Assembly (NCBI GenBank): GCA_964564015.1
Contig: CAZLZR010000021.1
Span: 7,920 to 71,919, forward strand
Origin: Acetivibrio sp964564015
GTDB lineage: Bacteria > Bacillota > Clostridia > Acetivibrionales > Acetivibrionaceae
Direction: 5' to 3'
Length of the DNA stretch: 64,000 bases
The position numbers and the translations under genes are program-made. Position 1 is the stretch's first letter, and every line of letters begins with the position of its first letter. The notes under the pieces were generated by a model that saw nothing but the letters and a program-made list of their open reading frames with translations, did no database searches and was not told the DNA's origin. Below, piece after piece: positions 56,334 to 64,000 of the stretch.

Positions 56334-57907
56334 TATTTTGCCCCCTTTATCACAAAATCAGTAACTTCATTGCCGTTATCAAAACGGAGCTTTTTTCCGG
56401 TGGATATAAGTATCATGGTCTTCAGTTTTTTCAGTTCAGGATTTTTTGCAAATATCCTGTCAAAAAGATAGTATATATTAATATTATAGGCTGAGGTCTC
56501 ACGCACCATCTTGCTCAAAATCTCCTCAAGCTCCTTAAAGTCTATCAACTTGTGCTGGTGCAGTATTACAACAAGGCTATAAAAGTCAAAGTCATAAGAA
56601 GTGGATTTATAGAGTTCTTCATCTAGCCTCTTAATTGCACTGCCAAGATAGGAATCACCCACCTCATAGGCTTCCTGCAATATGGCTTCAAGATATGCCA
56701 TAATCTTTAAATCTCTGTTCTCACGCCTCTCCCTGTCTTCCTTTTCCTTTATTTCTATCAGCTGCTCTATATCTATCTTTTCCCGTTCTTCCTCAGTCTC
56801 ACTTTTAATCCTTTGGGGTTCAATTGCCTTAAAGGGGTTGAATTCCTTGTTTTGTTCCAGGTTTACAAAAAGCGGGGATAAAACACTTTTTAGGTGAGTA
56901 AATTTTGCATTCTTTGAAATTATCACATCAAAAATACTCTTTTCAAAATCTATATATTCACTAACGCCCTGTCGCAATCTTAATTCGAGGGTTTTCATAT
57001 ATTCACCTACAATATCAAGCTTCTCATTGAAAAGACGGTCATGCTCAAAAGTTGTTATATTAAGTCTCTCGGTCAGTATTTTTATCTGTTCAAGGCTCTT
57101 TAGCTCCTTATCCCCCAAATCATTGTAATTCAGTTTTTCAATAGTATCTCTCTGTTCCTTAAGTATCCTTTTAATATTGTGAAACTCTCGTCTTTCGGAC
57201 TCAAACTGCTCCTTGATCCTCAAAAAGAGCAGTTTCAACTCTTCAAAATCGATGCCAAGCACATTCTGGCGTATATTCAGCAAGAGATTTTCCAATCTTT
57301 CACGAAGCTGCCTTACCTGCAAATTGAGTTCGTTTACAGTCTGAAGGGCACCGGAGAAAACACCCTTTTCAATCTGCTGCTTTAGGTACATCTGGGTTAT
57401 ATTTATTCTGAATTCGGAGTATATTTCACGTGTCTTGAAAAGAAGTTCCATCCCTTGATCGGTAAGCTTGTACCTTGCACTCTTTTTTATCTCATAATAG
57501 GATGTATCGATTAGCTTTATGGGAATTGCTTCATCCCTGTTGGTTTCAAGGTTTTTGTATCTGAATTCCAGGACTTCTCCACCACTTCCGGCAATGGAAT
57601 CCCTTATGTAAAACGCCATTTCCTTGGATTCTTCCTGTGTTATATTTATGCCATAGGAACGCAGTAATATAGTCTGAAGAAAACCTGCAATATCCTCTAT
57701 GCTGCATTCTTCCCTGCCAATTAACATATTCTCCAATATAAACAGCAGGACGGAAAACCCTACTGAAATCATATCCACCTCAGTATACTTCTGAAATCCC
57801 GAAAGCTTCCTCGATAGATGAATAAAAGGCGCAAGGCTCTGCATTCTGCCCCTGAAATCCTTAAGGCAATCGACAGCTGCACCACTATAAATATTCTTTT
57901 CGTCCAA
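56333..57907 (-). CDS. jetA: JetA, Wadjet kleisin-type subunit
   Basis: A 524-residue, mostly helical protein equivalent to MukF. An N-terminal winged-helix region (about 1-170), a coiled-coil middle (about 180-330, QVRQLRERLENLL, FESERREFHNIKRIL), an acidic linker with EEEREKIDIEQLIEIKEKED, and a C-terminal winged helix. It starts at a TTG with the full ribosome site AGGAGGGTGTAAGTT just before it, inside the end of jetD (23-bp overlap). An ATG start is absent nearby, so the TTG is well supported. Confidence 0.87.
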   Translation of the reverse strand: MDEKNIYSGAAVDCLKDFRGRMQSLAPFIHLSRKLSGFQKYTEVDMISVGFSVLLFILENMLIGREECSIEDIAGFLQTILLRSYGINITQEESKEMAFYIRDSIAGSGGEVLEFRYKNLETNRDEAIPIKLIDTSYYEIKKSARYKLTDQGMELLFKTREIYSEFRINITQMYLKQQIEKGVFSGALQTVNELNLQVRQLRERLENLLLNIRQNVLGIDFEELKLLFLRIKEQFESERREFHNIKRILKEQRDTIEKLNYNDLGDKELKSLEQIKILTERLNITTFEHDRLFNEKLDIVGEYMKTLELRLRQGVSEYIDFEKSIFDVIISKNAKFTHLKSVLSPLFVNLEQNKEFNPFKAIEPQRIKSETEEEREKIDIEQLIEIKEKEDRERRENRDLKIMAYLEAILQEAYEVGDSYLGSAIKRLDEELYKSTSYDFDFYSLVVILHQHKLIDFKELEEILSKMVRETSAYNINIYYLFDRIFAKNPELKKLKTMILISTGKKLRFDNGNEVTDFVIKGAK

Positions 57908-58931
57908 AACTTACACCCTCCTGTGGAATATATTTACCATTATACAATATTTCCGATATTTTTGCCTTACTTTCCTCATCGAAATATGTCAAAAACAGGT
58001 CTAAACATATATTCCTTTGGTTTGTCCTCAAAAAAGGAGGATTATTTGTGGATATAAGCAGTTCTTTATAGAGGTTTACATGAGGCACAATCAAATACTT
58101 TCCGTATTTTGAAGCCACAGAATTGAAAATCCCTATGCCCTCAAAATCCAGATCCCCATAGTAGTAAACCTTATCTATGGGCATACCCATTGCCACCTCA
58201 TTTATAAAGCTGAAGCTGTTAATAATCTTCTTTCCCTCGCCATAAATGAGCATATCTATATATATACCAAATAGTTCCTTCTCAGACTTTCTGTCAAGAT
58301 ATTTAAGCGCAGAGTAAAAAGTATCCTTGTTTTCAATAATCAGTATATTTAACTTTTCCTTTGGCTGAAAGAGTATGTAGAAAAATGCTTCCAGAGTCTT
58401 GTAGCAGTTCAGATCATTAAGAGAAAGCCCCAAGCGTTTAAGCAAAGTTCGACCTTTTGATTCTAAAAACTTCTCGTTGTTGAATATTTCAAAGGATCTC
58501 TCATTCATTGTACACCTGTATATTAGAGATTTACTTTTAGTACTGTCACCCAAGTATTGGGAAAGCATCAGCACATAATCCCTGTCTTCTCTAAATGACT
58601 GTGGATTTCTATAATAATAGCCCTTGTCCAGCCGGGGATGTAAAGACTGAATTTCATGCTGCAATTCATCCTCGGGCTTCTTTTTATCCTTACATAGAAT
58701 TCGGTATTTGTTATACAGTTGAGGATTTCGACCATTAGTGCCCGAAGATTTTACAGGTAATAGATCTCCCTTTTCGCAGAGAAAAACAATAATACTTGCA
58801 AAAGCCTTGTATCCACCTTTGACTTCAAACGCCTCTCCTCCTACTTTTCTTTCAACAAAACAAAGGATGTCCGCTGAATCAATAGTCTTTTTCGATTGAC
58901 CCTCTATCGCTTTATTTATGTAATTTTCCAT
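57885..58931 (-). CDS. jetD: JetD, Wadjet Toprim nuclease
   Basis: A 348-residue protein with an N-terminal DNA-binding half and a C-terminal Toprim domain. The metal-binding acidic set is visible: Glu200 (ILIIENKDTF), and Asp260, Asp262 and Glu264 (YYYGDLDFEGIGIF). JetD is the nuclease that cleaves circular plasmid DNA after capture by JetABC. Here jetD comes first (order D-A-B-C), unlike the A-B-C-D order of the best known type. GGGGTGATATA precedes the ATG; the cation-efflux gene ends 26 bp upstream. Confidence 0.9.
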   Translation of the reverse strand: MENYINKAIEGQSKKTIDSADILCFVERKVGGEAFEVKGGYKAFASIIVFLCEKGDLLPVKSSGTNGRNPQLYNKYRILCKDKKKPEDELQHEIQSLHPRLDKGYYYRNPQSFREDRDYVLMLSQYLGDSTKSKSLIYRCTMNERSFEIFNNEKFLESKGRTLLKRLGLSLNDLNCYKTLEAFFYILFQPKEKLNILIIENKDTFYSALKYLDRKSEKELFGIYIDMLIYGEGKKIINSFSFINEVAMGMPIDKVYYYGDLDFEGIGIFNSVASKYGKYLIVPHVNLYKELLISTNNPPFLRTNQRNICLDLFLTYFDEESKAKISEILYNGKYIPQEGVSFGRKEYL

Positions 58932-58957
58932 TATATCACCCCATCAATAATGGCTTC

Positions 58958-59875
58958 TCATTCAACTGGATCCATATGAATGACCATATCAATCCCCAGT
59001 TCCTCTTTCACTTTCAACTCAATTTTATCTATTTCCGAATGAATATCCACAATATTTGCATTGTCCGAAACCTCTGCATGTATTGATGCTGTTATCCTCC
59101 CCGGACCGTAGTCATGGATTTTCAAGTCATGAGTCCCTTTTATATTTTTATTGTCCAGCACCAGTTGATTGATCCTCTCAATTAATTCAGGATCCGGTGA
59201 AGCACCTAAAAGCAAATGAACAGAGTCCTTTGCAGTTTTAAAACCCGTATAAATAATTAATCCTGAAATAATAAGTCCCATTACCCCGTCAACCGGAAGG
59301 CTTACAAATCCCCCAATAACAGTTCCCAATATAACACCACCGGTTGCATAAACATCATTCAGGCTATCATAGGCAGTTGCCCTCATAACACATGAATTTA
59401 TTGTTTTCCCCATATAACTGTTGTATAAAAACATCCATACCTTAACTAAAATTGAGCCCGACAGAATTAATATTAAAGTCAGATTAAATACTACTTTTTC
59501 AGGCTTGACAATTTTATCAAAGGAATTACGCAATAGTTCTATACCCACAGCAAAAATAACAAAGGATACTATCAAGGATGCGATATATTCGTATCTTCCA
59601 TGTCCATGGGGATGTTCGTCGTCAGGAGGCCTGTTGCTGAGCTTTGCTCCTAATATTGTAATAACCGAAGTCCCCATATCGCTTAAATTATTAAAAGCAT
59701 CCGAAATTACTGCTATACTATTTATAATCAAGCCAACAGCAAGTTTTAATCCAAATAGAAACAAGTTGCAAATAATACCCAATATTCCGGATAGTACACC
59801 ATAAGATTCCCTTACTTCTTTATCATCTACACTCTTATAATTCCTTATAAATTTTCTGATAATAAATTTTATCAC
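58958..59875 (-). CDS. Cation diffusion facilitator, probably Ni/Co efflux
   Basis: A 305-residue CDF exporter with six membrane helices and a C-terminal ferredoxin-like cytoplasmic domain (about 210-305). Transport-site residues are in SDAFNNLSD (helix 2) and AYDSLNDV (helix 5); the loop HPHGHGRYEY is typical. Site A thus carries Asp/Asn rather than the His/Asp of zinc exporters. The GTG start has GGAGGGCTTATATT before it. An upstream NiCo riboswitch indicates cobalt and nickel as the inducers and substrates. The gene leads directly into jetD. Confidence 0.9.
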   Translation of the reverse strand: MIKFIIRKFIRNYKSVDDKEVRESYGVLSGILGIICNLFLFGLKLAVGLIINSIAVISDAFNNLSDMGTSVITILGAKLSNRPPDDEHPHGHGRYEYIASLIVSFVIFAVGIELLRNSFDKIVKPEKVVFNLTLILILSGSILVKVWMFLYNSYMGKTINSCVMRATAYDSLNDVYATGGVILGTVIGGFVSLPVDGVMGLIISGLIIYTGFKTAKDSVHLLLGASPDPELIERINQLVLDNKNIKGTHDLKIHDYGPGRITASIHAEVSDNANIVDIHSEIDKIELKVKEELGIDMVIHMDPVE

Positions 59876-59969
59876 AATATAAGCCCTCCAGTCATTTATT
59901 ATTATGACAAAAATTCAGATGCAATATTAAGAGCCATGAAACATAAGACCACCATAACCCCTAAATATT

Positions 59970-60095
59970 AAAAAAACACATTTGTGGAATTACTGTCCCA
60001 CAGATGTGTACATTTTCATCTGCTGCCGTTTACGGCCCAGCCTCATAAACCGGAATCACAGTTTATAGCCTGATCAGTTTGTACTGTATTCATAA
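59970..60095 (-). promoter_or_regulatory. NiCo (czcD) riboswitch with transcription terminator
   Basis: On the minus strand, between the promoter and the CDF gene, the RNA has the expected order: ACTGATCAGGCT; hairpin ATAAAC/GTTTAT; AGGCTGGGC; hairpin GCCG-TAAA-CGGC; GGCAGCAG; hairpin CAGATG/CATCTG; and TGGGACAGT. The last hairpin and GGGACAG overlap an alternative stem, ACACATCTGTGG / CCACAAATGTGT, followed by TTTTTTT. Binding of Co or Ni should hold the aptamer and prevent termination. Placement before a CDF exporter is the classical context. Confidence 0.85.
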
Positions 60096-60134
60096 TCCAG
60101 TGCAAAGAGATATTCAAAATCAAATTGTAGAATT

Positions 60135-60163
60135 ATTATATATTCTTATTCTCAATTTGTCAA
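60135..60163 (-). promoter_or_regulatory. Consensus sigma-A promoter for riboswitch-CDF-jet transcript
   Basis: On the minus strand TTGACA (complement of 60158-60163), exactly 17 bp, then TATAAT (complement of 60135-60140). Both hexamers are perfect. Transcription would begin near 60128, 30-40 bp before the aptamer. Confidence 0.85.
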
Positions 60164-60336
60164 AACCAGTTAATTTTTTCACCAACTTCATAAGCAAACC
60201 TTTTTCAGGTCCTTTTTGAAGCGGCTATACTCTAAGAAAATCTCGCTTTTATTATATAATAGTACTTATAGTGGATTTTGTGCATATCCTAGTTTAATTC
60301 TCCGGCATTGGGCTTATTTAAAAGCAGTGCCTGTTA

Positions 60337-60538
60337 TTTTTGTGTCAAAGGATTCCATTGCAAGACCTTCGCAAAAAATCACTAGTCCTTGGATTGATAA
60401 TTTTTCGCCGCGTCTATGGGACCTCCTGTCCCAAGACGCTAAAAATGCCATCCTTGGCATTTTTACTTCAAAATCAGCAACCCTTCGGCCACTGATTTTA
60501 ATGCTCAGGTCAAGCAATTGCATCATATGACACAAAAA
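60337..60538. repeat. Block of stacked hairpins bounded by inverted repeats
   Basis: TTTTTGTGTCA (60337-60347) and TGACACAAAAA (60528-60538) bound a 202-bp segment; inward from the ends the two arms go on matching imperfectly for about 35 more bases. Inside lie GCGTC..GGGAC / GTCCC..GACGC, AAAAATGCCA / TGGCATTTTT, and AAATCAG / CTGATTT hairpins. This could be a structured RNA or a MITE unrelated to the GGGTGCATG family. Both strands have short open frames without ribosome sites. The neighbouring 60539-60793 holds only the hemerythrin leader. Confidence 0.5.
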
Positions 60539-60793
60539 TTGGTTTGCTGCCTAATTAGGTTATTATTTTGTGAGCATTTATTATTCTTTCGGTACACTTT
60601 GTTGATGCCATAAAGTAATACAATTCTATGCATTTATAGAATCGCATAGGAAGCGGTCAAATAGAGATTTATATTTAATAAATGTGCAGGATTTTTAAAC
60701 TTAATGAAGAAATATTTTAAAGAGGAGAAATAAGAGATACTAAGTTAGCAATTGACATGGATGTAATTCTAATAAAGTATAAGGAGGCTTACA

Positions 60794-61198
60794 ATGGCGC
60801 TATTATGGACAAAAAACTTGGAGGTTGGCGTAGATTTAATCGATTCTCAGCACAAGAAATGGTTTGAGAAGGCTGACCAGCTTTTTGAAGCCGGAAGAAG
60901 CGGTAAATCAAAGGAATATATTATTCAAATGTTTGATTTCCTTGACGACTACACTAAGACACACTTTAAAGATGAAGAGAAATATATGGCAAGCATAAAT
61001 TATCCTGAATTAGCGCAACAAAAGCAAATGCATGAAGCTTTCATTAAAAAGTTATCAGAGTTAAGAAAAGAATACGAAACAGCAGGTGCTAACTTATCAG
61101 TAATTCTAAGCGCCAACCAGTTTATTGTAAACTGGTTAACAACACACATATCGAATGCAGATAGAAAAATAGGTGAATTTACAAGAAAACAAAATTAA
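60794..61198 (+). CDS. Bacteriohemerythrin with one ligand replaced
   Basis: A 134-residue four-helix protein that would carry a di-iron site binding O2, used in anaerobes for oxygen sensing or delivery. Ligands seen: His20 (DSQHKKWF), His57 and Glu61 (KTHFKDEE), His80 (KQMHEAF), His118 and Asp123 (THISNAD). The histidine expected four residues before His80 is Gln76 (AQQKQMHEAF). AAGGAGGCTTACA precedes the ATG. Monocistronic with its own terminator. Confidence 0.9.
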   Translation: MALLWTKNLEVGVDLIDSQHKKWFEKADQLFEAGRSGKSKEYIIQMFDFLDDYTKTHFKDEEKYMASINYPELAQQKQMHEAFIKKLSELRKEYETAGANLSVILSANQFIVNWLTTHISNADRKIGEFTRKQN

Positions 61199-61209
61199 AA
61201 ACTGGGAAC

Positions 61210-61249
61210 TGTGGGGACGGACCTTAAAAGGTCAGTCCCCACAATTTAA
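61210..61249 (+). terminator. Terminator after the hemerythrin gene
   Basis: TGTGGGGAC..GACC / GGTC..GTCCCCACA, then ATTTAATT, 11 bp after the stop codon. Confidence 0.75.
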
Positions 61250-61279
61250 TTATAGAAATATTGTATCTGCATGAAGAGA

Positions 61280-62551
61280 TTATGTTGTGGTTTGAAATAT
61301 AAACCAGCCATCCTTGGCAGAAAACTGAAATACACCGCCATGCTTTTCCACTATGTGGGCCATGCTTTTTGTCCCAAATCCATGCCCCTTCTCTTTTGAT
61401 ACAGGGAGACCCTGATGGATAATTGGTTCTGTCTGATAGCGATTGCGAATATCAATGCATAGCTTGTTGTTCTTAGAAAATACTCTCAACTGTATTTTAC
61501 GTTTGTCGCTGTCAGTTATTTGTTCCGAGGCTTGTATGGCGTTTTCCAACGCGTTTGATAAAAGGGAACAAAGCTCGGTGTCACTGAAGGGATAAGAGCC
61601 AGGCAGCTTTGCATCTATGTTCAACAGAATTTTCGACTGTTTTGCTTTGGCAGCGAAAGAAGACAAAATCAGATTGACGGTTTCGTTTTCGCAAAAGCGT
61701 ATTGGCGTGATGGCGTCTAAGTCAGACTGGACAGTGTGTAGATATTCTTTTACCTCTTCAATATTCCCCATGGATGCCATACTCTGTAGGAGAGCAAAAT
61801 GATGACGCATATCATGCCGATAGGACGCTGTAATTTGCTGCATCTGTTGTAACGATGCAAATTCTTTTTGTGCTTGCTTAAACTGGGTATCCAACATATC
61901 CCTTTCTCGTTGGATGTTTGCCTGTTTTTGTGTTTCGGCATAGTACAGTAGAACGAACACAAAATAGAATGCCGATGTTATAAAAGGCATGAACTGTACA
62001 GCTACCCGTGACCCGCTGTACATAAAGTCGGTGTAAACAGTGGTGGAATGTTCGAACAGATAGTAGAAAGCCGGCATGGCACCAAAAAGCAGGCAGGAAC
62101 TAACAGAGCGTTCCACCATATGACGAACAGACTTCACGGCATATTTTTGCAAGAAGTAGTATATCAGAAACGAAGCCGTAATATAACCGATATGATTCAT
62201 GGAAACACTGCCAAAAACTTCGCCTAAAGCAGTACCAATCCAGCGGGGGGACTGATAGCACATAAAGGACGCAAATACACTGGTCAGTGAAATCAGCCAT
62301 GGACGCTTTAAATATACAACTATAAAAACAGCAATCGGTATATGAGAAAGCAGCGGATATAATTTTAATGTCGCAACCATCCCCCATGTTTGCAAGCTGA
62401 CGATCTGTATAATAAACAGAACTATAGTTAAGCATCCAACTGCAATATAGTTTTTCCGTGTACGTGCCATTCCGGCAAAACTAACCGCTATCGCTGCACC
62501 GAACAACAATGCAAAAAAATAGCGAGAGAATGCAATGGTAGTTTCTATCAT
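61280..62551 (-). CDS. AgrC-like GHKL sensor kinase
   Basis: A 423-residue kinase. About six to seven membrane helices fill residues 1-215, then a coiled linker, the atypical phosphoacceptor box YRHDMRHHFALLQ near 245, and a GHKL ATPase domain (LCSLLSNALENAIQA, then GHGFGTKSMAHIVEKHGG). These receptors usually detect peptide pheromones, but no agrB or agrD gene is visible beside it. Its codon use looks richer in G and C than its neighbours, possibly acquired. It follows the LytTR regulator by 4 bp. Confidence 0.88.
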   Translation of the reverse strand: MIETTIAFSRYFFALLFGAAIAVSFAGMARTRKNYIAVGCLTIVLFIIQIVSLQTWGMVATLKLYPLLSHIPIAVFIVVYLKRPWLISLTSVFASFMCYQSPRWIGTALGEVFGSVSMNHIGYITASFLIYYFLQKYAVKSVRHMVERSVSSCLLFGAMPAFYYLFEHSTTVYTDFMYSGSRVAVQFMPFITSAFYFVFVLLYYAETQKQANIQRERDMLDTQFKQAQKEFASLQQMQQITASYRHDMRHHFALLQSMASMGNIEEVKEYLHTVQSDLDAITPIRFCENETVNLILSSFAAKAKQSKILLNIDAKLPGSYPFSDTELCSLLSNALENAIQASEQITDSDKRKIQLRVFSKNNKLCIDIRNRYQTEPIIHQGLPVSKEKGHGFGTKSMAHIVEKHGGVFQFSAKDGWFIFQTTT

Positions 62552-62555
62552 TTGA

Positions 62556-63281
62556 CTATAACCCCTCCATTTGATAATTCAGATACTGCTGCTTAATCTC
62601 CTTCGCTTTCCCTTGGGCAATAGGAACAGAATTAAGTGTCTGTAAGGTCACTTGATGATTTTCTATGGTATCTATATACTGCATATTCACAAGATAGGAT
62701 CGATGGGTTTTAAGAAAGCACCCATATTTCAGGAGATTATTGCAGACAGTAGAAAAGGACTCTGTGCATTCTATTACCTTTCCCGACACTAAGTGATACA
62801 ACACATTTCTTCCAATGACCTCTGCAAAAACTATATTTGAGATCAATATTTTTTGAATGCCATCATTGTTCCTTACGATAATCGTATCCTCATCTTTTTT
62901 TACTTCTATCTGCTCCAGCAGATCGTCAAAGGTGAAGAATAATTTCTCCCTCGAAATTGGCTTTAGCACATAGTTGATGGCTTTCACGGAATAGCTTTCC
63001 AAGGCAAATTCAGGCGATGAGGTAAAAAATAAAATCGGCGCGGTTTTGTCAAAGCCACGGATTTCCTTTGCCACATCAATGCCCGTAAAGCCAGGCATCA
63101 TAATATCCAGACAATATATGTCAAATCGCTTTCCTTTCTCTAAAACTGAAATAAGTTCAAATCCATTTGAAAAAGTTGTATATTCACAATTCAAACACTT
63201 TGATGACCTATATTCGTTTAAGAGTTGTACCATAGTGGATAGCTCATCTATATTGTCATCACAAAGCACAATCTGAAGCAT
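62556..63281 (-). CDS. LytTR-family response regulator
   Basis: A 241-residue regulator of the AgrA type: receiver domain with D8, D9 and phosphoacceptor D59 (IYCLDIMMPGFTG), and a C-terminal LytTR DNA-binding domain (about 135-235; FLKTHRSYLVNMQYIDTIEN). GGAGGAACACTT precedes the ATG. Forms a two-gene operon with the AgrC-like kinase. Confidence 0.92.
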   Translation of the reverse strand: MLQIVLCDDNIDELSTMVQLLNEYRSSKCLNCEYTTFSNGFELISVLEKGKRFDIYCLDIMMPGFTGIDVAKEIRGFDKTAPILFFTSSPEFALESYSVKAINYVLKPISREKLFFTFDDLLEQIEVKKDEDTIIVRNNDGIQKILISNIVFAEVIGRNVLYHLVSGKVIECTESFSTVCNNLLKYGCFLKTHRSYLVNMQYIDTIENHQVTLQTLNSVPIAQGKAKEIKQQYLNYQMEGL

Positions 63282-63891
63282 AAGTGTTCCTCCATTTCCT
63301 CATCTTCATTTTATCACAGAAATTGGATTTCCTACACTATTTCATGTCGAAAAAACTATGATTCATGCCTAAGCCGTTTTTTTAGAAAAATAATTGATAT
63401 ACTTAATTCATTAAGGATTTTTTCTTATACAATTTAACATATAGCATTTCAGTAATAAGTCAAGGTGGTTTTTGAAAAAAAATAAAAAAATTCAGTATAC
63501 TGAACCTTGAGAGAAAAAACTAATCTTACAGCTATACGAGCAGTTATCACAAGCGTACACTTGTGTTTGTGGGTTTTAGCTTCTTCGACTTTATGAGCAT
63601 AGGCTGTCGGTCCGCAATATCTTTTAATGGTAAATACATCAAGCCAGTTATTTTTAACCAACTTCCATAGAGACTTTTTTAAAGCCTTAACAATTTTAGC
63701 ATTAAAGCCAATAATTTTGCTGCGCTATGCTTTGCAAAATGCACGGCCTTTGTGTTTCATAGATAAAATGATGTTTAATTTGCTATGTTTATTATGAAAT
63801 GAATTTTCCAGTTAAATACTGGTTATTAAAATACTTATCACGTGAACACTGATGTGTTGCGTATGAGACTAGTATACGAGGAGGATTGATT
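63282..63891. other. Intergenic region with a doubtful leftward remnant
   Basis: No gene with a good ribosome site is seen. A leftward frame at 63449-63700 reads protein-like in part (KKSLWKLVKNNWLDVFTIKR, CGPTAYAHKVEEAKTHKHK) but has only a TTG start, no ribosome site and no family I know; it may be a decayed gene. The rest is AT-rich. Confidence 0.3.
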
Positions 63892-63975
63892 ATGCTGTCA
63901 ACTATCATCGCCATTATTGCAATACTTGCCTTAATAATACTATGGATCAGGTCTTATGCACTTGATGTAATTTGA
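63892..63975 (+). CDS. 27-residue single-helix membrane peptide
   Basis: MLSTIIAIIAILALIILWIR followed by SYALDVI and TGA. GAGGAGGATTGATT before the ATG is a strong ribosome site. Nearly the whole peptide is one membrane helix, as in small regulatory membrane peptides or type I toxins. No antisense RNA is evident. Function unknown. Confidence 0.5.
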   Translation: MLSTIIAIIAILALIILWIRSYALDVI

Positions 63976-64000
63976 TACCAAAAATTTTCTAAGAAAATGT

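Noticed and set aside
60216..60535. Open frames on both strands in the hairpin block
   Set aside because: Neither has a ribosome site; both result from the inverted-repeat structure.

Overview
The window looks like a chromosomal segment of a cellulosome-forming anaerobic clostridium close to Acetivibrio/Clostridium thermocellum. It carries two secreted proteins with type I dockerin repeats, an oxygen-sensitive [FeFe]-hydrogenase fusion, clostridial radical-SAM enzymes, AT-rich intergenic DNA and strong GGAGG-type ribosome binding sites. No rRNA or tRNA gene, CRISPR array, phage or complete insertion sequence was seen. The assignment to this group is inference from gene content.

Layout. 1-9.4 kb: the 5' end of an ABC exporter with its MarR regulator, citrate synthase, a YkgJ-type cysteine-cluster protein, a SulP anion transporter, a PurF-like protein without the N-terminal catalytic cysteine, and CheB. 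9.4-20 kb: carB, a YbiT/YkpA-type ABC-F ATPase, a secreted stalk-domain protein, a Cof-type phosphatase, a BlaI/M56 peptidase pair, a YkuK-like protein and small genes. 20-22.5 kb: a chemoreceptor. 22.5-35.8 kb: the most unusual locus. A leftward set of six genes (three B12-binding radical SAM proteins of the BchE type, an SDR, a CrtI-like FAD oxidoreductase and a polytopic membrane protein) faces a rightward pair, a GT1 glycosyltransferase and a 1427-residue fused activase/dehydratase resembling plasmalogen synthase (PlsA) or glycerol ester reductase (GeR). I read it as a candidate membrane-lipid or lipid-like natural product locus. 36-46.7 kb: a Spx/ArsC-like protein, the hydrogenase fusion behind a candidate Rex operator, a dockerin-bearing papain-like protease with Kelch and HYR modules, a stand-alone double-dockerin protein and an OmpR-type two-component system. 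47-50.7 kb: a VTC / DUF4956 / CotH operon. 51-60.2 kb: a complete Wadjet (JetDABC) plasmid-defence operon lying 26 bp downstream of a cation diffusion facilitator whose leader is a NiCo riboswitch, with a consensus promoter in front. 60.3-64 kb: a block of stacked hairpins, a bacteriohemerythrin with one iron ligand replaced, an AgrC-like kinase with LytTR regulator and a 27-residue membrane peptide.

A family of small non-coding mobile elements runs through the window: two long copies (199 and 243 bp), one truncated copy and two 37-39 bp remnants, sharing ends that begin GGGTGCATG. Two copies are flanked by perfect 9-bp target duplications. Several small genes with strong ribosome binding sites (49, 48 and 27 residues) are also listed.
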